Positions 7,762-15,211 of a stretch of 64,000 nt of DNA are shown piece after piece. This stretch comes from Bacillota bacterium. GTDB lineage: Bacteria; Bacillota; Clostridia; Christensenellales; Aristaeellaceae. The translations under genes were made by a program, and so were the position numbers. Below the pieces are notes generated by a model that had not been told where the DNA came from, searched no databases, and saw only the letters and a program-made list of their open reading frames with translations. How positions within the stretch are numbered: the stretch's first letter is position 1; every line of letters starts with the position of its first letter. The stretch spans positions 1 through 64,000 of the forward strand of contig JAEYCB010000048.1 of assembly GCA_023404345.1 (NCBI GenBank). Reading direction: 5' to 3'.

Positions 7762-7892
7762 GGACAAACTATGTCAAATCGAAATTTATTTTATGCCCTG
7801 TCTGCGGAAATAAGACAAGGTTACAGATATGGGCAGATACAGAGCTGAAAAACTTTCCTCTCTACTGCCCGAAGTGCAACTTGTCGGCTTGA
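7758..7892 (+). CDS. Cysteine-rich KTR-type small protein (GTG start)
   Basis: A 44-residue protein read from GTG at 7758, which overlaps the stop of the preceding reductase (GTGA). It contains CPVCGNKTR and FPLYCPKC, the paired zinc-knuckle and KTR motif of the cysteine-rich KTR domain family common in clostridial mobile elements. The family usually continues for 10-20 residues after the second CPKC; here a stop follows in CNLSA, so it may be slightly shortened. GAATAAG-type sequence gives only a weak ribosome site, so translation probably depends on the upstream gene. It is the third member of the TetR unit. Confidence 0.65.
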   Translation: MRTNYVKSKFILCPVCGNKTRLQIWADTELKNFPLYCPKCNLSA

Positions 7893-7973
7893 AATGCACT
7901 TCATCGCCTAATAGTGGATATTTGGAAAACAGCTTGCTAAAATGTAGGAAAAGCCGGTGAAAGGAAGTGATTG

Positions 7974-8426
7974 GTGCAAATGAATGTAAAAATCAGGACG
8001 GTTTCATCCAAAGAGGAAGAACAGGTAGTGCTTGAATGCGTGGCGATGACCTCTGAATTTGAGGATATAAAGAATTATTGCCTTGCCAAAGGAACATTCC
8101 TTATGGGATATACCGATGTACCCGCACAGCAGCAAGTTAAAATATCAGATATTTTGTATATTGAAGCCGTAGGCGAGAATGTGTTTGCGTATACAAAAAC
8201 CAATGTATTTGAGCTAAAAAAACGGCTTTATGAATTGGAAAGAGAACTGTCAAACTACAAATTTGTACGTTGCTCAAAATCTTTTCTGATTTGTCTGTTA
8301 AAAGTAGACGCTATCCGCCCCGCACTAAACGGACGGTATCTTGCCTGCATGGACAATGGAGAACAGGTAATCATTTCCCGAAAATACGCAAAAAGCATAA
8401 AGGAAACTATTTTGGAGGAATTATGA
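7974..8426 (+). CDS. LytTR DNA-binding regulator
   Basis: A roughly 150-residue LytTR regulator without a receiver domain. Residues about 50-148 form the LytTR domain: VKISDILYIEAVGENVFAYT, then FVRCSKSFLICLLKVDAIRP and a C-terminal RKYAKSIKETILEEL. AAGGAAG precedes a cluster of possible starts (TTG 7971, GTG 7974, ATG 7980); GTG 7974 has the best spacing, ATG 7980 is also possible. It overlaps the DUF3021 gene by ATGA, the well-known LytTR-DUF3021 pairing in which the membrane protein is thought to hold back or signal to the regulator. Confidence 0.85.
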   Translation: MQMNVKIRTVSSKEEEQVVLECVAMTSEFEDIKNYCLAKGTFLMGYTDVPAQQQVKISDILYIEAVGENVFAYTKTNVFELKKRLYELERELSNYKFVRCSKSFLICLLKVDAIRPALNGRYLACMDNGEQVIISRKYAKSIKETILEEL

Positions 8427-8854
8427 TGGAATTTAGAACAATACTAAAAAAATATATCAATGATTTCCTTATGATCCAGGCAGGAATCACTTTAGCCATC
8501 GGCGTTATTAGCTGTATCCGACCGCCGCAGATGGGTATTAACCGTCTTATGTTTTTTATGCCCTTTCTATATGCTTTTTTCTGTATCCTGCCGTCGGCAG
8601 TTGTGTATTCAAAAAAGGAACTGAGTGTGAAGCAGATGGTTATCAGAAAAATTATTCAATTCGTGTTGATTGAATTGATAGTATTTCTTATTTCTTATGT
8701 CATGGGTCCCCTACACGACATTTTTATGAGCGTAGCAATCATAGTGGCTGTTGCTGTTGTTTATGCGATAGTAAATTGTTTGGACTATCTTATCGCCAAA
8801 TCGGATTCCAAAGCCATGACAGAAAAGCTGCACCAAATGAAAGGAAAGGGCTAA
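8423..8854 (+). CDS. DUF3021 membrane protein
   Basis: A 143-residue protein with four predicted helices (about residues 14-31, 41-59, 71-92 and 97-118), the standard DUF3021 layout, and a Lys-rich cytoplasmic tail (AMTEKLHQMKGKG). GGAGGAATT precedes the ATG, which overlaps the LytTR stop. It probably acts as the membrane partner of the LytTR regulator. The two genes form the core of the fourth regulator-led unit of the element. Confidence 0.85.
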   Translation: MMEFRTILKKYINDFLMIQAGITLAIGVISCIRPPQMGINRLMFFMPFLYAFFCILPSAVVYSKKELSVKQMVIRKIIQFVLIELIVFLISYVMGPLHDIFMSVAIIVAVAVVYAIVNCLDYLIAKSDSKAMTEKLHQMKGKG

Positions 8855-8861
8855 CAACTCA

Positions 8862-9322
8862 ATGGAACGCAAAAGAATCAGGCTATATTTAATATTTGTA
8901 TTGGGTATCTGCTGGATGCTTGGAATAGCGGCGTTTTACTTGCAGGGTGATAGCCAAAATACTATATATCAGATTTTGCAAAAGGGCTTTACGGCATTTC
9001 CTGTTATAGCCGCCGTTTTAACAAGACGCATAACGAGGGACAAATCAGAATGGCACATTTCTTTTCGTGTATGGAAGAACAAGAAGCTCTGGGCTTTCTG
9101 CGCTTTTGTCCCCGGTATTTTAATTGTGATGGGGACAGTTCTATATTTTGTGCTGTTTCCCGAACAATACAGCGGCACTTTCAATTTGGGTGGTCTGACC
9201 GGAACAGAACAGGTGATACAGATACTCCCGACGCAATCGATGCTTTATTTGGTGTTTGCGGAACCGTTGTAGCATACGTGTACTTGTCGATTCTTAAGAA
9301 AAAGGGATTGTCCGTCAAATAG
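8862..9322 (+). pseudogene. CPBP-like membrane protease family, internally deleted
   Basis: The frame from 8862 (136 aa) has the first helices of a CPBP-type membrane protein (starting MERKRIRLYLIFVLG and continuing through WAFCAFVPGILIVMGTVLYF) but stops at 9272 before any EExxxR catalytic motif. In another frame, sequence reading VAYVYLSILKKKGLSVK and ending at 9322 looks like the usual C-terminal helix and tail of such proteins. So the middle is missing and the end is out of frame. It follows the DUF3021 gene by 7 bases and was probably its operon partner. Confidence 0.55.
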
Positions 9323-9381
9323 AAAGATTCCAGTTTGTAGGGAATGACAAATACATCATCAAAGAGCCAGACGCATAGACG

Positions 9382-9410
9382 CAGAGCCGATGAACTTGTG
9401 AGAAATCACA
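9382..9410 (+). repeat. Partial copy of the 6308-6337 terminator sequence
   Basis: CAGAGCCGATGAACTTGTGA and the next nine bases match 6308-6337 with a single change, but the right arm of the hairpin is missing. The duplicated terminator halves at the ends of two cargo units suggest that units were added or copied by recombination. Confidence 0.75.
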
Positions 9411-9435
9411 GTTTTGAAAGAAGAACGAAAAAACA

Positions 9436-9470
9436 AGCCCTCGTTTCAAATACTGAGCGAGGGCTATTCT
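9436..9470. terminator. Hairpin at the end of the cargo region
   Basis: AGCCCTCG (9436-9443) pairs with CGAGGGCT (9458-9465), followed by ATTCTT. It lies between plus-strand cargo and minus-strand secreted proteins and could stop transcripts from the left. Confidence 0.65.
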
Positions 9471-9568
9471 TGAACAATTTGTAACTTTTGTAGAAAACCA
9501 CCTTGACAAATTCCGTCTTGATATTCGATTCGTGTACAGTCATCACAACAGCAAGTAAATTCAAACAT
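9464..9568 (-). CDS. Possible cysteine-rich micro-ORF
   Basis: A 34-codon minus-strand frame beginning MFEFTCCCDDCTRIEYQ, with five cysteines in the first 20 residues. The CCC..C pattern is not expected by chance and looks like a small metal-binding segment. There is no clear ribosome site, and the end overlaps the hairpin at 9436-9466, so it may be a remnant of a longer gene. Low confidence. Confidence 0.25.
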   Translation of the reverse strand: MFEFTCCCDDCTRIEYQDGICQGGFLQKLQIVQE

Positions 9569-9609
9569 TGTTTGCTTTCAAGCTGTCAATCAATCGCATT
9601 ATAAAACTG

Positions 9610-10227
9610 TCACTTAATTTTACACGGATACGCTTCCCTAATAGCAGCAAAACTATTATTAAGAGAGCCGGATGCTCGATAGTCATCGGGGAAAATTCTT
9701 AGTTTTTCCACATTAAAAGAGAGATTGAAGTCTACATCTCGTTCGCTACCATCAAGGCGGCATTTCACCTCAGACAAATTATTATCTACGATGTCTTGTA
9801 GCATTTGAATGCTTTCATCCGTCAATACAAGAGTAGCCATCTCGAAAATTTCTCCATCCTCTATATCAGTATCGCAGTTTACTTCGAAAGTATATCTTGT
9901 ATCAGCGGGCTTGATGATGACTTTATCAGTAAAAATCCAATCTTCTCCCATATATAGCAAAGTTACCCTTATTACAGGAGGAAAATCTTCAATAATCTTG
10001 ATATCAAAATCTCCCATGAGAAAGCCTTCATCATCTTCTTCAGTTTTACCGAATATAACTCCGCCATCGACAAGAGCGATTTCGCCAGTATCATCCATTT
10101 CATCAAATTCAACTTCATAGTTCGCATTGTTTTCAAATGGCGAAAGGTCAAAGGTGACAGCCAATGCAGGGACAGATACAATAAATACAAGTAGCAAAGT
10201 AATTACAAGAGCCAACTGTTTTTTCAT
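9610..10227 (-). CDS. Secreted protein of unknown function
   Basis: A 205-residue protein with a clear signal peptide (MKKQLALVITLLLVFIVSVP followed by ALA and a probable cleavage before VTFDLSP). The mature part is acidic, rich in Asp and Glu, with alternating hydrophobic residues that suggest beta structure, and it ends in a basic AYPCKIK. The start at 10227 is preceded by GGGAGG. No family was recognised. It lies just downstream of the repeat protein gene on the same strand; both are exported, so they may be made together, although about 57 bases and a ribosome site separate them. Confidence 0.75.
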   Translation of the reverse strand: MKKQLALVITLLLVFIVSVPALAVTFDLSPFENNANYEVEFDEMDDTGEIALVDGGVIFGKTEEDDEGFLMGDFDIKIIEDFPPVIRVTLLYMGEDWIFTDKVIIKPADTRYTFEVNCDTDIEDGEIFEMATLVLTDESIQMLQDIVDNNLSEVKCRLDGSERDVDFNLSFNVEKLRIFPDDYRASGSLNNSFAAIREAYPCKIK

Positions 10228-10284
10228 ATACTTTCCTCCCAAATCATTCTACATTTCTGTACTTACCGTAAATCATTCTGATTT

Positions 10285-11109
10285 TTAAAGCCTGCCAGAA
10301 GAACTTTCCAATTCATAAGCGATAACCGCAGCCATTTCTACTGCACGATACAAACCATTGGCCATTTGCTGCGGAGCACCAGAACAACGTGCATTGTTGC
10401 TACTCATGTCATCCAAAACATCATCAATAATTGTTTCGTATTTTCCAGTTTCATCAGATGCATAAGCAATAATCGCAAGCATTTCAACGGCACGATATGC
10501 ACCATTGGCAGACTGTTGAGGAGCGCCTTCGCACCGAGCATTGTTGCTACTCATGTCATCCAGAACACTATCGACTACCTCAGAATATCTTCCAGATGAG
10601 TCTAATTGGTAGGCAATGATGGCAAGCATCTCCACAGCACGATATAAACCGTTAGCAGTTTGCTGCGGAGCACCAGAGCACCGAGCATTGTTGCTACTCA
10701 TGTCATCCAGAACACCACCAATTAAATCAGAGTATTTTCCGGACGAATCTAATTCATACGCAATAATCGCAAGCATCTCTACGGCACGATATACACCGTT
10801 GGCAGTTTGCTGTGGAGCGCCGGAGCAACGAGCATCATTGCTTCTCATATCGTCCAAAACACCTTCAATGATATCGCTGTATAGTCCGAGTTCATCGTTG
10901 CTCATAGCAATAATCGCAAGCATTTCCACAAAACGATATGCACCATTGGCAGACTGTTGAGGAGCGCCTTCGCACCGAGCATTGTTGCTGCTCATGTCAT
11001 CCAAAACACCGCTGATTAGTTCGCTGTAAGATGTCTTTGCAAATGTCGATGCTGAATACATAAAGATAAGAGTAATGACTATTAAAACACTGAGGATTCG
11101 CTTTTTCAT
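10285..11109 (-). CDS. Secreted protein of five 49-residue tandem repeats
   Basis: A 274-residue protein: signal peptide (residues 1-24, MKKRILSVLIVITLIFMYSA then STFA) followed by five repeats at about residues 28-76, 77-125, 126-174, 175-223 and 224-274. Each repeat has the core VLDDMSSNNARC, then GAPQQ, ANG and YRAVEMLAIIAY, and a short polar linker such as ELDSSGK. One cysteine sits at the same place in every repeat, five in all. The pattern suggests paired helices stacked into a solenoid. The start at 11109 is chosen from the ribosome site AAGGAG and the signal peptide. No known family was recognised, and it has no C-terminal anchor or sorting motif. Confidence 0.85.
   Translation of the reverse strand: MKKRILSVLIVITLIFMYSASTFAKTSYSELISGVLDDMSSNNARCEGAPQQSANGAYRFVEMLAIIAMSNDELGLYSDIIEGVLDDMRSNDARCSGAPQQTANGVYRAVEMLAIIAYELDSSGKYSDLIGGVLDDMSSNNARCSGAPQQTANGLYRAVEMLAIIAYQLDSSGRYSEVVDSVLDDMSSNNARCEGAPQQSANGAYRAVEMLAIIAYASDETGKYETIIDDVLDDMSSNNARCSGAPQQMANGLYRAVEMAAVIAYELESSSGRL
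10288..11028 (-). repeat. Five in-frame 147-bp DNA repeats
   Basis: The repeats of the secreted protein are visible in DNA as five units of 147 bp (last one 153), each with a near-identical stretch around the NNARC and GAPQQ codons. Units 1 and 4 share the EGAPQQSANGAYR variant and units 2 and 3 the SGAPQQTANG variant, which suggests duplication of blocks rather than single units. Confidence 0.9.
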
Positions 11110-11164
11110 TTGTAATCTCCTTTTTGCCGATACATCGAAAAATATGCTGCCACTATTTTCTTCC

Positions 11165-11350
11165 TTATGCGCCTCGCACAACTTCTTTGAAAGTACGCTT
11201 TACAATTTCCGGCGTACCATTCATACGAATATATCGTGCAGCGGTTGAACCTCTGCGCCCCCGTTCACGTCCCACCGCAGCAAAATTGCATCCGTCACAT
11301 ACATAGGGATGCATTTGCACGATTTTCTCAGGCGTAATTCATTTCGCCAT
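11165..11350 (-). pseudogene. Decayed small accessory ORF with two-cysteine motif
   Basis: A 62-codon frame begins MAK, hits an in-frame TGA at codon 4, and continues as ITPEKIVQMHPYVCDGCNFA, ERGRRGSTAARYIRMN and KRTFKEVVRGA to a stop at 11165. CDGC suggests a small metal-binding protein. It looks like an accessory protein of mobile elements, but I cannot name the family. The early stop marks it as broken unless translation starts internally (GTG or ATG at codons 11-13). Confidence 0.5.
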
Positions 11351-11354
11351 AAAA

Positions 11355-11580
11355 TCAGCCCTTCTTTTCCGGCTTGACGGGTTTCCGTGCTGTCTTTATC
11401 TGTGTGTCGGAATTATCCATGCGTATTTCCAGCAGTCTTGCTGATACTGCTGGAAATCCAAAGTCTTTGGACCTTCGCCCACTGCTTCTTTAATGGTGCG
11501 GTTCATATCTGCCAGCTTGTCGGTATAATTCCATGGTACAGTGATGGCCTTCTCACCGGTGTCAAGGATGATTCGAATGT
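11355..11580 (-). pseudogene. Decayed small accessory ORF with single-base frameshift
   Basis: Reads IRIILDTGEKAITVPWNYTD, later TLDFQQYQQDCWKYA, then must shift one frame at about 11421 to continue MDNSDTQIKTARKPVKPEKK to a stop at 11355-11357. The start codon position has ATT instead of ATG, although GGGAGG lies upstream and a good promoter precedes it. So both the start and the frame are damaged. The parts resemble short accessory proteins of conjugative elements; family not named. Confidence 0.5.
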
Positions 11581-11612
11581 ATTTTTATGCCTCCCATGGA
11601 AAACCTACCATC

Positions 11613-11640
11613 ATTATACCTTTCTTCCGCAAAAAGTCAA
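11613..11640 (-). promoter_or_regulatory. Promoter of the decayed accessory ORFs
   Basis: On the minus strand TTGACT (11635-11640), 16 bases, TATAAT (11613-11618), then GGGAGG. A near-consensus promoter kept in front of a now broken gene. Confidence 0.65.
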
Positions 11641-11789
11641 GTATTTCATATGTTTTCGCATAATATTCAATACTTTTCATTTGTTTTTATTCGTTTTTAT
11701 GTGAATATACTGTGTTTTCAAATAAAAAGATTCATTATGCTTTATTTTACTCTGTTTTCATTTGTTTTGTAGTAAAATGCGCGCAGAAT

Positions 11790-12102
11790 CAGTTGTTTTT
11801 CGCCAGAATGATTCGTTTCGCAGTATTCTCACCGCGTACAGAAGTCCGCCGATTGAATTTGCATCAAAATTCTTGGTATAAATCATAGATGTATTGCGCT
11901 TTTCGCCCCTTCTCTTTCATCAGCAAAAGAATCGTTTGATGTGGTTTGGTCTGGCTTCCTATACCTCATCCACTCCATGTTCCTCTTGCAGAAAGTCCAA
12001 CAGATAACCCATCATGCGAACGTATCCTTCAATTGTTTTTACAGACAATTTCCGCGCCTTGCAATCAAATTGATACTCCTTCAAGGCGTCCTTCAACAGC
12101 AT
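11790..12102 (-). pseudogene. Tyrosine recombinase (integrase) fragment
   Basis: From ATG at 12102 a 47-codon frame reads MLLKDALKEYQFDCKARKLS and VKTIEGYVRMMGYLLDFLQE, the SAM-like core-binding N-terminal domain of phage-type tyrosine recombinases. It stops at 11959. Beyond it, fragments such as LLMKEKGRKAQYI appear in a shifted frame, as expected for the next part of that domain. No catalytic domain with the R..HxxR..Y residues is present before the accessory ORFs. An integrase at the very end of an element next to a host gene is the usual place for the attachment site. Confidence 0.65.
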
Positions 12103-12104
12103 AT

Positions 12105-12147
12105 AAAAAACCCCTCTTTCCTTTACATAAGCAGTCGGAAAGAGGGG
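12105..12147 (-). terminator. Terminator of gap
   Basis: CCCCTCTTTCC (12111-12121) pairs perfectly with GGAAAGAGGGG (12137-12147); on the minus strand it is followed by six T. It lies about 120 bases after the gap stop codon. Between them three GTACCA motifs (12161, 12195, 12215) are seen but not explained. Confidence 0.8.
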
Positions 12148-12269
12148 GAAAACGTTTATCGTACCAGTGGTGCTTCCTATCCGGGAAGCCTACCGTACCA
12201 AATCAACATTTTACGTACCAGACGCGATTCTCAGCTTAACCTCAGAACCCGCAAGCCCAACTAAATCAA

Positions 12270-13298
12270 TCAGCCCAGCTCCGCGAAGTACTTGATGGTG
12301 CGGACCATCTGGCTGGTATAGCTGTTCTCGTTGTCGTACCAGGACACAACCTGCACCTGATAGGTGTCGTCGTCGATCTTGGCAACCATGGTCTGAGTGG
12401 CATCAAACAGAGAGCCGTACTTCATGCCGATCACGTCGGAGGAAACGATGGCTTCCTCGTTGTAGCCGTAAGAAGCGGAAGCGGCGGCCTTCATGGCGGC
12501 GTTGATGGAATCCTTGGTCACGTCCTTGCCCTTGACAACCGCCACCAGGATGGTGGTGGAGCCAGTGCAGACGGGCACGCGCTGAGCGGAGCCGATCAGC
12601 TTGCCGTTGAGCTCGGGGATGACCAGGCCGATGGCCTTGGCAGCGCCGGTGGAGTTGGGAACGATGTTCTGCGCGCCAGCGCGGGCACGGCGAAGGTCGC
12701 CCTTGCGGTGCGGGCCGTCCAGGATCATCTGGTCGCCGGTGTAGGCGTGCACAGTGGTCATGATGCCGCTCTGGATAGGATAGGCGTCGTTGAGCGCCTT
12801 GGCCATGGGAGCGAGGCAGTTGGTGGTGCAGGAAGCGGCAGAAATGATCTTGTCTTCCTTGGTCAGCGTGCTCTCGTTGACAGAGTACACGATGGTGGGC
12901 AGATCATTGCCAGCGGGCGCAGAGATGACAACCTTCTTGGCGCCGGCGTTGATGTGGGCCTGGCTCTTTTCCTTGCTGCAATAGAAGCCGGTGCACTCCA
13001 GCACGACGTCCACGTCCAGCTTGCCCCAGGGGCAGTTGGCGGCGTCCTTCTCGGCGTAGATCTTGATTTCCTTTCCATCAACGATGATGGAATCTTCGGT
13101 GGCTTCGACCGTATGCTTGTTTTCCCCGATATGACCGCAGTAGGAGCCCTGAGCGGTGTCATACTTGAGAAGATGGGCAAGCATCTTCGGGCTGGTCAGG
13201 TCGTTGATAGCGACCACTTCATAACCCTCGGCACCGAACATCTGACGGAAAGCCAGGCGACCGATGCGGCCGAAGCCGTTAATAGCTACTTTCACCAT
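12270..13298 (-). CDS. gap: Glyceraldehyde-3-phosphate dehydrogenase, type I
   Basis: Glycolytic enzyme that oxidises glyceraldehyde 3-phosphate to 1,3-bisphosphoglycerate with NAD. The 342-residue length is usual. GFGRIG (residues 8-13) is the NAD-binding loop, ASCTTN holds the catalytic Cys157 and the partner His184 is in HAYTGDQ. The start has AGGAGG 9 bases upstream. It is monocistronic here, with its own promoter and terminator. It is the first clearly chromosomal gene to the right of the mobile element. Confidence 0.98.
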   Translation of the reverse strand: MVKVAINGFGRIGRLAFRQMFGAEGYEVVAINDLTSPKMLAHLLKYDTAQGSYCGHIGENKHTVEATEDSIIVDGKEIKIYAEKDAANCPWGKLDVDVVLECTGFYCSKEKSQAHINAGAKKVVISAPAGNDLPTIVYSVNESTLTKEDKIISAASCTTNCLAPMAKALNDAYPIQSGIMTTVHAYTGDQMILDGPHRKGDLRRARAGAQNIVPNSTGAAKAIGLVIPELNGKLIGSAQRVPVCTGSTTILVAVVKGKDVTKDSINAAMKAAASASYGYNEEAIVSSDVIGMKYGSLFDATQTMVAKIDDDTYQVQVVSWYDNENSYTSQMVRTIKYFAELG

Positions 13299-13337
13299 TG
13301 GCGGGTACCTCCTAAAACATTGTTGTTCCCAATAAGT

Positions 13338-13367
13338 ATTTTACCAAAAATGCGCTATGTTTTGCAA
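13338..13367 (-). promoter_or_regulatory. Promoter of gap
   Basis: On the minus strand TTGCAA (13362-13367), 18 bases, TAAAAT (13338-13343), about 40 bases before the start codon. Confidence 0.6.
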
Positions 13368-13405
13368 GGGGTAAGTCATGCTTTGTGAAAATATTTGCAA
13401 TATAG

Positions 13406-14269
13406 TTACAGGAGCAGCAGTCCCGTACCGGCCACCAGCAGCGCAAAGCCAGCCAATGCACGGCGCGTAAGCCGCTCGTGTAGAAACATGCGGCTGAACA
13501 CAATGGTCACCACCACGCTGAGTTTGTCCAGCGGCACCACTACGCTGGCCGGCCCCTCCTGCAGGGCGCGGTAATAGCACAGCCAGCTCAGCCCCGTTGC
13601 CACACCGGAAAGCAAAATGAAGGCAAGGTCCCGCCGTCCAACGGTGCGTACCTCGCGCTGCCGTCCGGTGACAAACACCATCACCCAGGCCATGGCCAGC
13701 ACCACCACGGTACGAAGCGCCGTGCCCAGGTCACTGGGTACATTTTCGATGCCCACCTTGCCCAGAATAGCGGTCAGCGCTGCGAACACCGCCGAAAGCA
13801 CCGCATACAGAAGCCAGCCACGCCCGCGCGGGACACTGGGGGCGGTTTCGGGCCGGCGCTCGATCATCAGAAGCGTGCCGGCCATAATGCCGGCCATCGC
13901 AGCGGCTTTCAGCCAGGTGATGGGTTCGCCCAGGAGAAGCCACGCCAAAAGCATCGTCAGCACCGTGGAGCTCTTGTCCACGGGCGTTACCTGATTCACT
14001 GTACCCAGCTTAAGCGCATGGAAGTAGCACAGCCACGACGCGCCCGTGCACAGACCCGACAGCGCCAGAAACAGGTACGTCCGCGCCGAAAGCTGCCAAA
14101 GCTGCGTCTGCAGGCCCTGCGCAAACACCAGCAGCCACGCAAACGCCAGCACCAGCGTGGTACGAATGGCCGTGGCCACGGTGGAGTCCGTATCCCGCAC
14201 ACCCATTTTGCTCAATATGGCCGTTGCGCCTGCAAACAGGGCAGAAAGCAGCGCCATCATCACCCACAT
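13406..14269 (-). CDS. EamA/DMT-family transporter
   Basis: A 287-residue membrane protein with ten predicted helices arranged as two homologous halves. Each half carries a similar segment: GLCTGASWLCYFHALKLG in the first and GVATGLSWLCYYRALQEG in the second, the typical internal duplication of EamA drug/metabolite transporters. Each half also has an ALLSALFAGATAILSKMGV-like first helix. The start at MWVMMAL (14269) is chosen for its AAGGATGGG ribosome site. Substrate cannot be told. It is divergent from rlmA, sharing a short intergenic region. Confidence 0.9.
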   Translation of the reverse strand: MWVMMALLSALFAGATAILSKMGVRDTDSTVATAIRTTLVLAFAWLLVFAQGLQTQLWQLSARTYLFLALSGLCTGASWLCYFHALKLGTVNQVTPVDKSSTVLTMLLAWLLLGEPITWLKAAAMAGIMAGTLLMIERRPETAPSVPRGRGWLLYAVLSAVFAALTAILGKVGIENVPSDLGTALRTVVVLAMAWVMVFVTGRQREVRTVGRRDLAFILLSGVATGLSWLCYYRALQEGPASVVVPLDKLSVVVTIVFSRMFLHERLTRRALAGFALLVAGTGLLLL

Positions 14270-14360
14270 TGGTATTTCCCATCCTTCCATCGTTTGCGGC
14301 AGGGAGTGAGCACCCCGCCGTCGAATGTTGTACAATCTTTATAACCAAAGGAAGTGCCCT

Positions 14361-15203
14361 ATGAAACCAGCAATTTTGGCCCAGCGGCTTTCGTCCCTCC
14401 TGCCTGCGCTGCAATGCCCCAAATGCGGCAGCGCATTTTCTCTGACAGCGCAAAGCCTGGTATGCGAAAGCGGCCATTGTTATGACTTAAGCCGCCGGGG
14501 ATATGTCAACCTCGCGCCCGATCACTGCCAGAATGCGGATAAGTACGATGCCTCGCTGTTTGAAAGCCGCAGGCGCGTGTTTGCGGCAGGCTATTACGCA
14601 CCCGTGTGCGACGCTTTGTGCGCCTTGCTTGCGCAGCGTCCTGACCCCTTTACGCTAGTGGATGCGGGCTGTGGCGAAGGCTACTATGCCCGTGCCGTGC
14701 AGTCGCGCTATCCCGCCGCGCAGGTGATCGGTCTGGACCTGAACCGCGAAGCGGTGGCTCTGGCGGCCCGCTCGGCGAAGCAGGGCGACTGGTTTGTGGC
14801 CGACCTCAAGCACCTGCCGGTGCGAAGCGGCGCTGCCGACGTGGTGCTCAACGTTTTTTCTCCCGCTGACTACACTGAATTTCGACGTGTGCTCGCCCCG
14901 GATGGGGAGCTGATCAAAGTGGTGCCCGGTCCGGATTACCTGTGCGAGGTACGCGAGGCGGTGTCAGGTTACCTGCGCGGCGGTGCATATGACAACGCCT
15001 CAGTGCTCGCGCATCTGCGCGCGCACGCTGAGGTGCTTTCCGAGACACCGGTGCGTTCCGTCGCCTCCCTCACACCAGCGGATTCGCGCGATTTCCTGCG
15101 CATGACGCCGCTGACCTTCTGCGTCCCAGCGGAGGCGCTGGAGGAGATCATGCTGGAGAAGATCACCATTGACGTGCGGGTGCTGCGCTGCCGCATGCGC
15201 TAA
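14361..15203 (+). CDS. rlmA: RlmA-type 23S rRNA guanine-N1 methyltransferase
   Basis: A 280-residue SAM-dependent methyltransferase related to RlmA (G745/G748 of 23S rRNA helix 35). An N-terminal zinc ribbon has ligands C19, C22, C35 and H39 (CPKC then CESGH), followed by LSRRGYVNL, a family hallmark. The SAM loop is VDAGCGEGYYARA at about residue 100, and LNVFSPADYTEFRRVLAPDG follows. The start at 14361 follows AAGGAAG; the upstream in-frame ATG lies inside the divergent gene. Whether it acts like RlmAI or RlmAII cannot be told from sequence. Confidence 0.88.
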   Translation: MKPAILAQRLSSLLPALQCPKCGSAFSLTAQSLVCESGHCYDLSRRGYVNLAPDHCQNADKYDASLFESRRRVFAAGYYAPVCDALCALLAQRPDPFTLVDAGCGEGYYARAVQSRYPAAQVIGLDLNREAVALAARSAKQGDWFVADLKHLPVRSGAADVVLNVFSPADYTEFRRVLAPDGELIKVVPGPDYLCEVREAVSGYLRGGAYDNASVLAHLRAHAEVLSETPVRSVASLTPADSRDFLRMTPLTFCVPAEALEEIMLEKITIDVRVLRCRMR

Positions 15204-15211
15204 AAAGGCGC

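Larger units (their letters stand above)
1..12104. mobile_element. Integrated mobilizable/conjugative element, decayed
   Basis: This stretch carries a plasmid-type partition pair, a DUF3847 gene, a MobA/MobL relaxase, regulator-led cargo units and, at its right end, a tyrosine recombinase fragment. All are typical of integrative mobilizable elements of clostridia. It is clearly AT-richer than the chromosome that starts near the gap gene. Decay is seen at several points: the parM-like gene lacks its 5' end, the relaxase is frameshifted, two accessory ORFs are broken and the integrase is reduced to fragments. The left end lies outside the window. The right limit is placed between the integrase start (12102) and the gap terminator (12105-12147); the exact attachment site was not found. 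Confidence 0.75.

Noticed and set aside
10288..11028. Regular repeats as a CRISPR array
   Set aside because: The 147-bp units are in frame, code for a secreted protein and have no unique spacers.
12161..12220. Three GTACCA motifs as integrase attachment repeats
   Set aside because: Spacing is uneven (34 and 20 bases) and no matching sequence could be checked at the other end of the element, which is outside the window.
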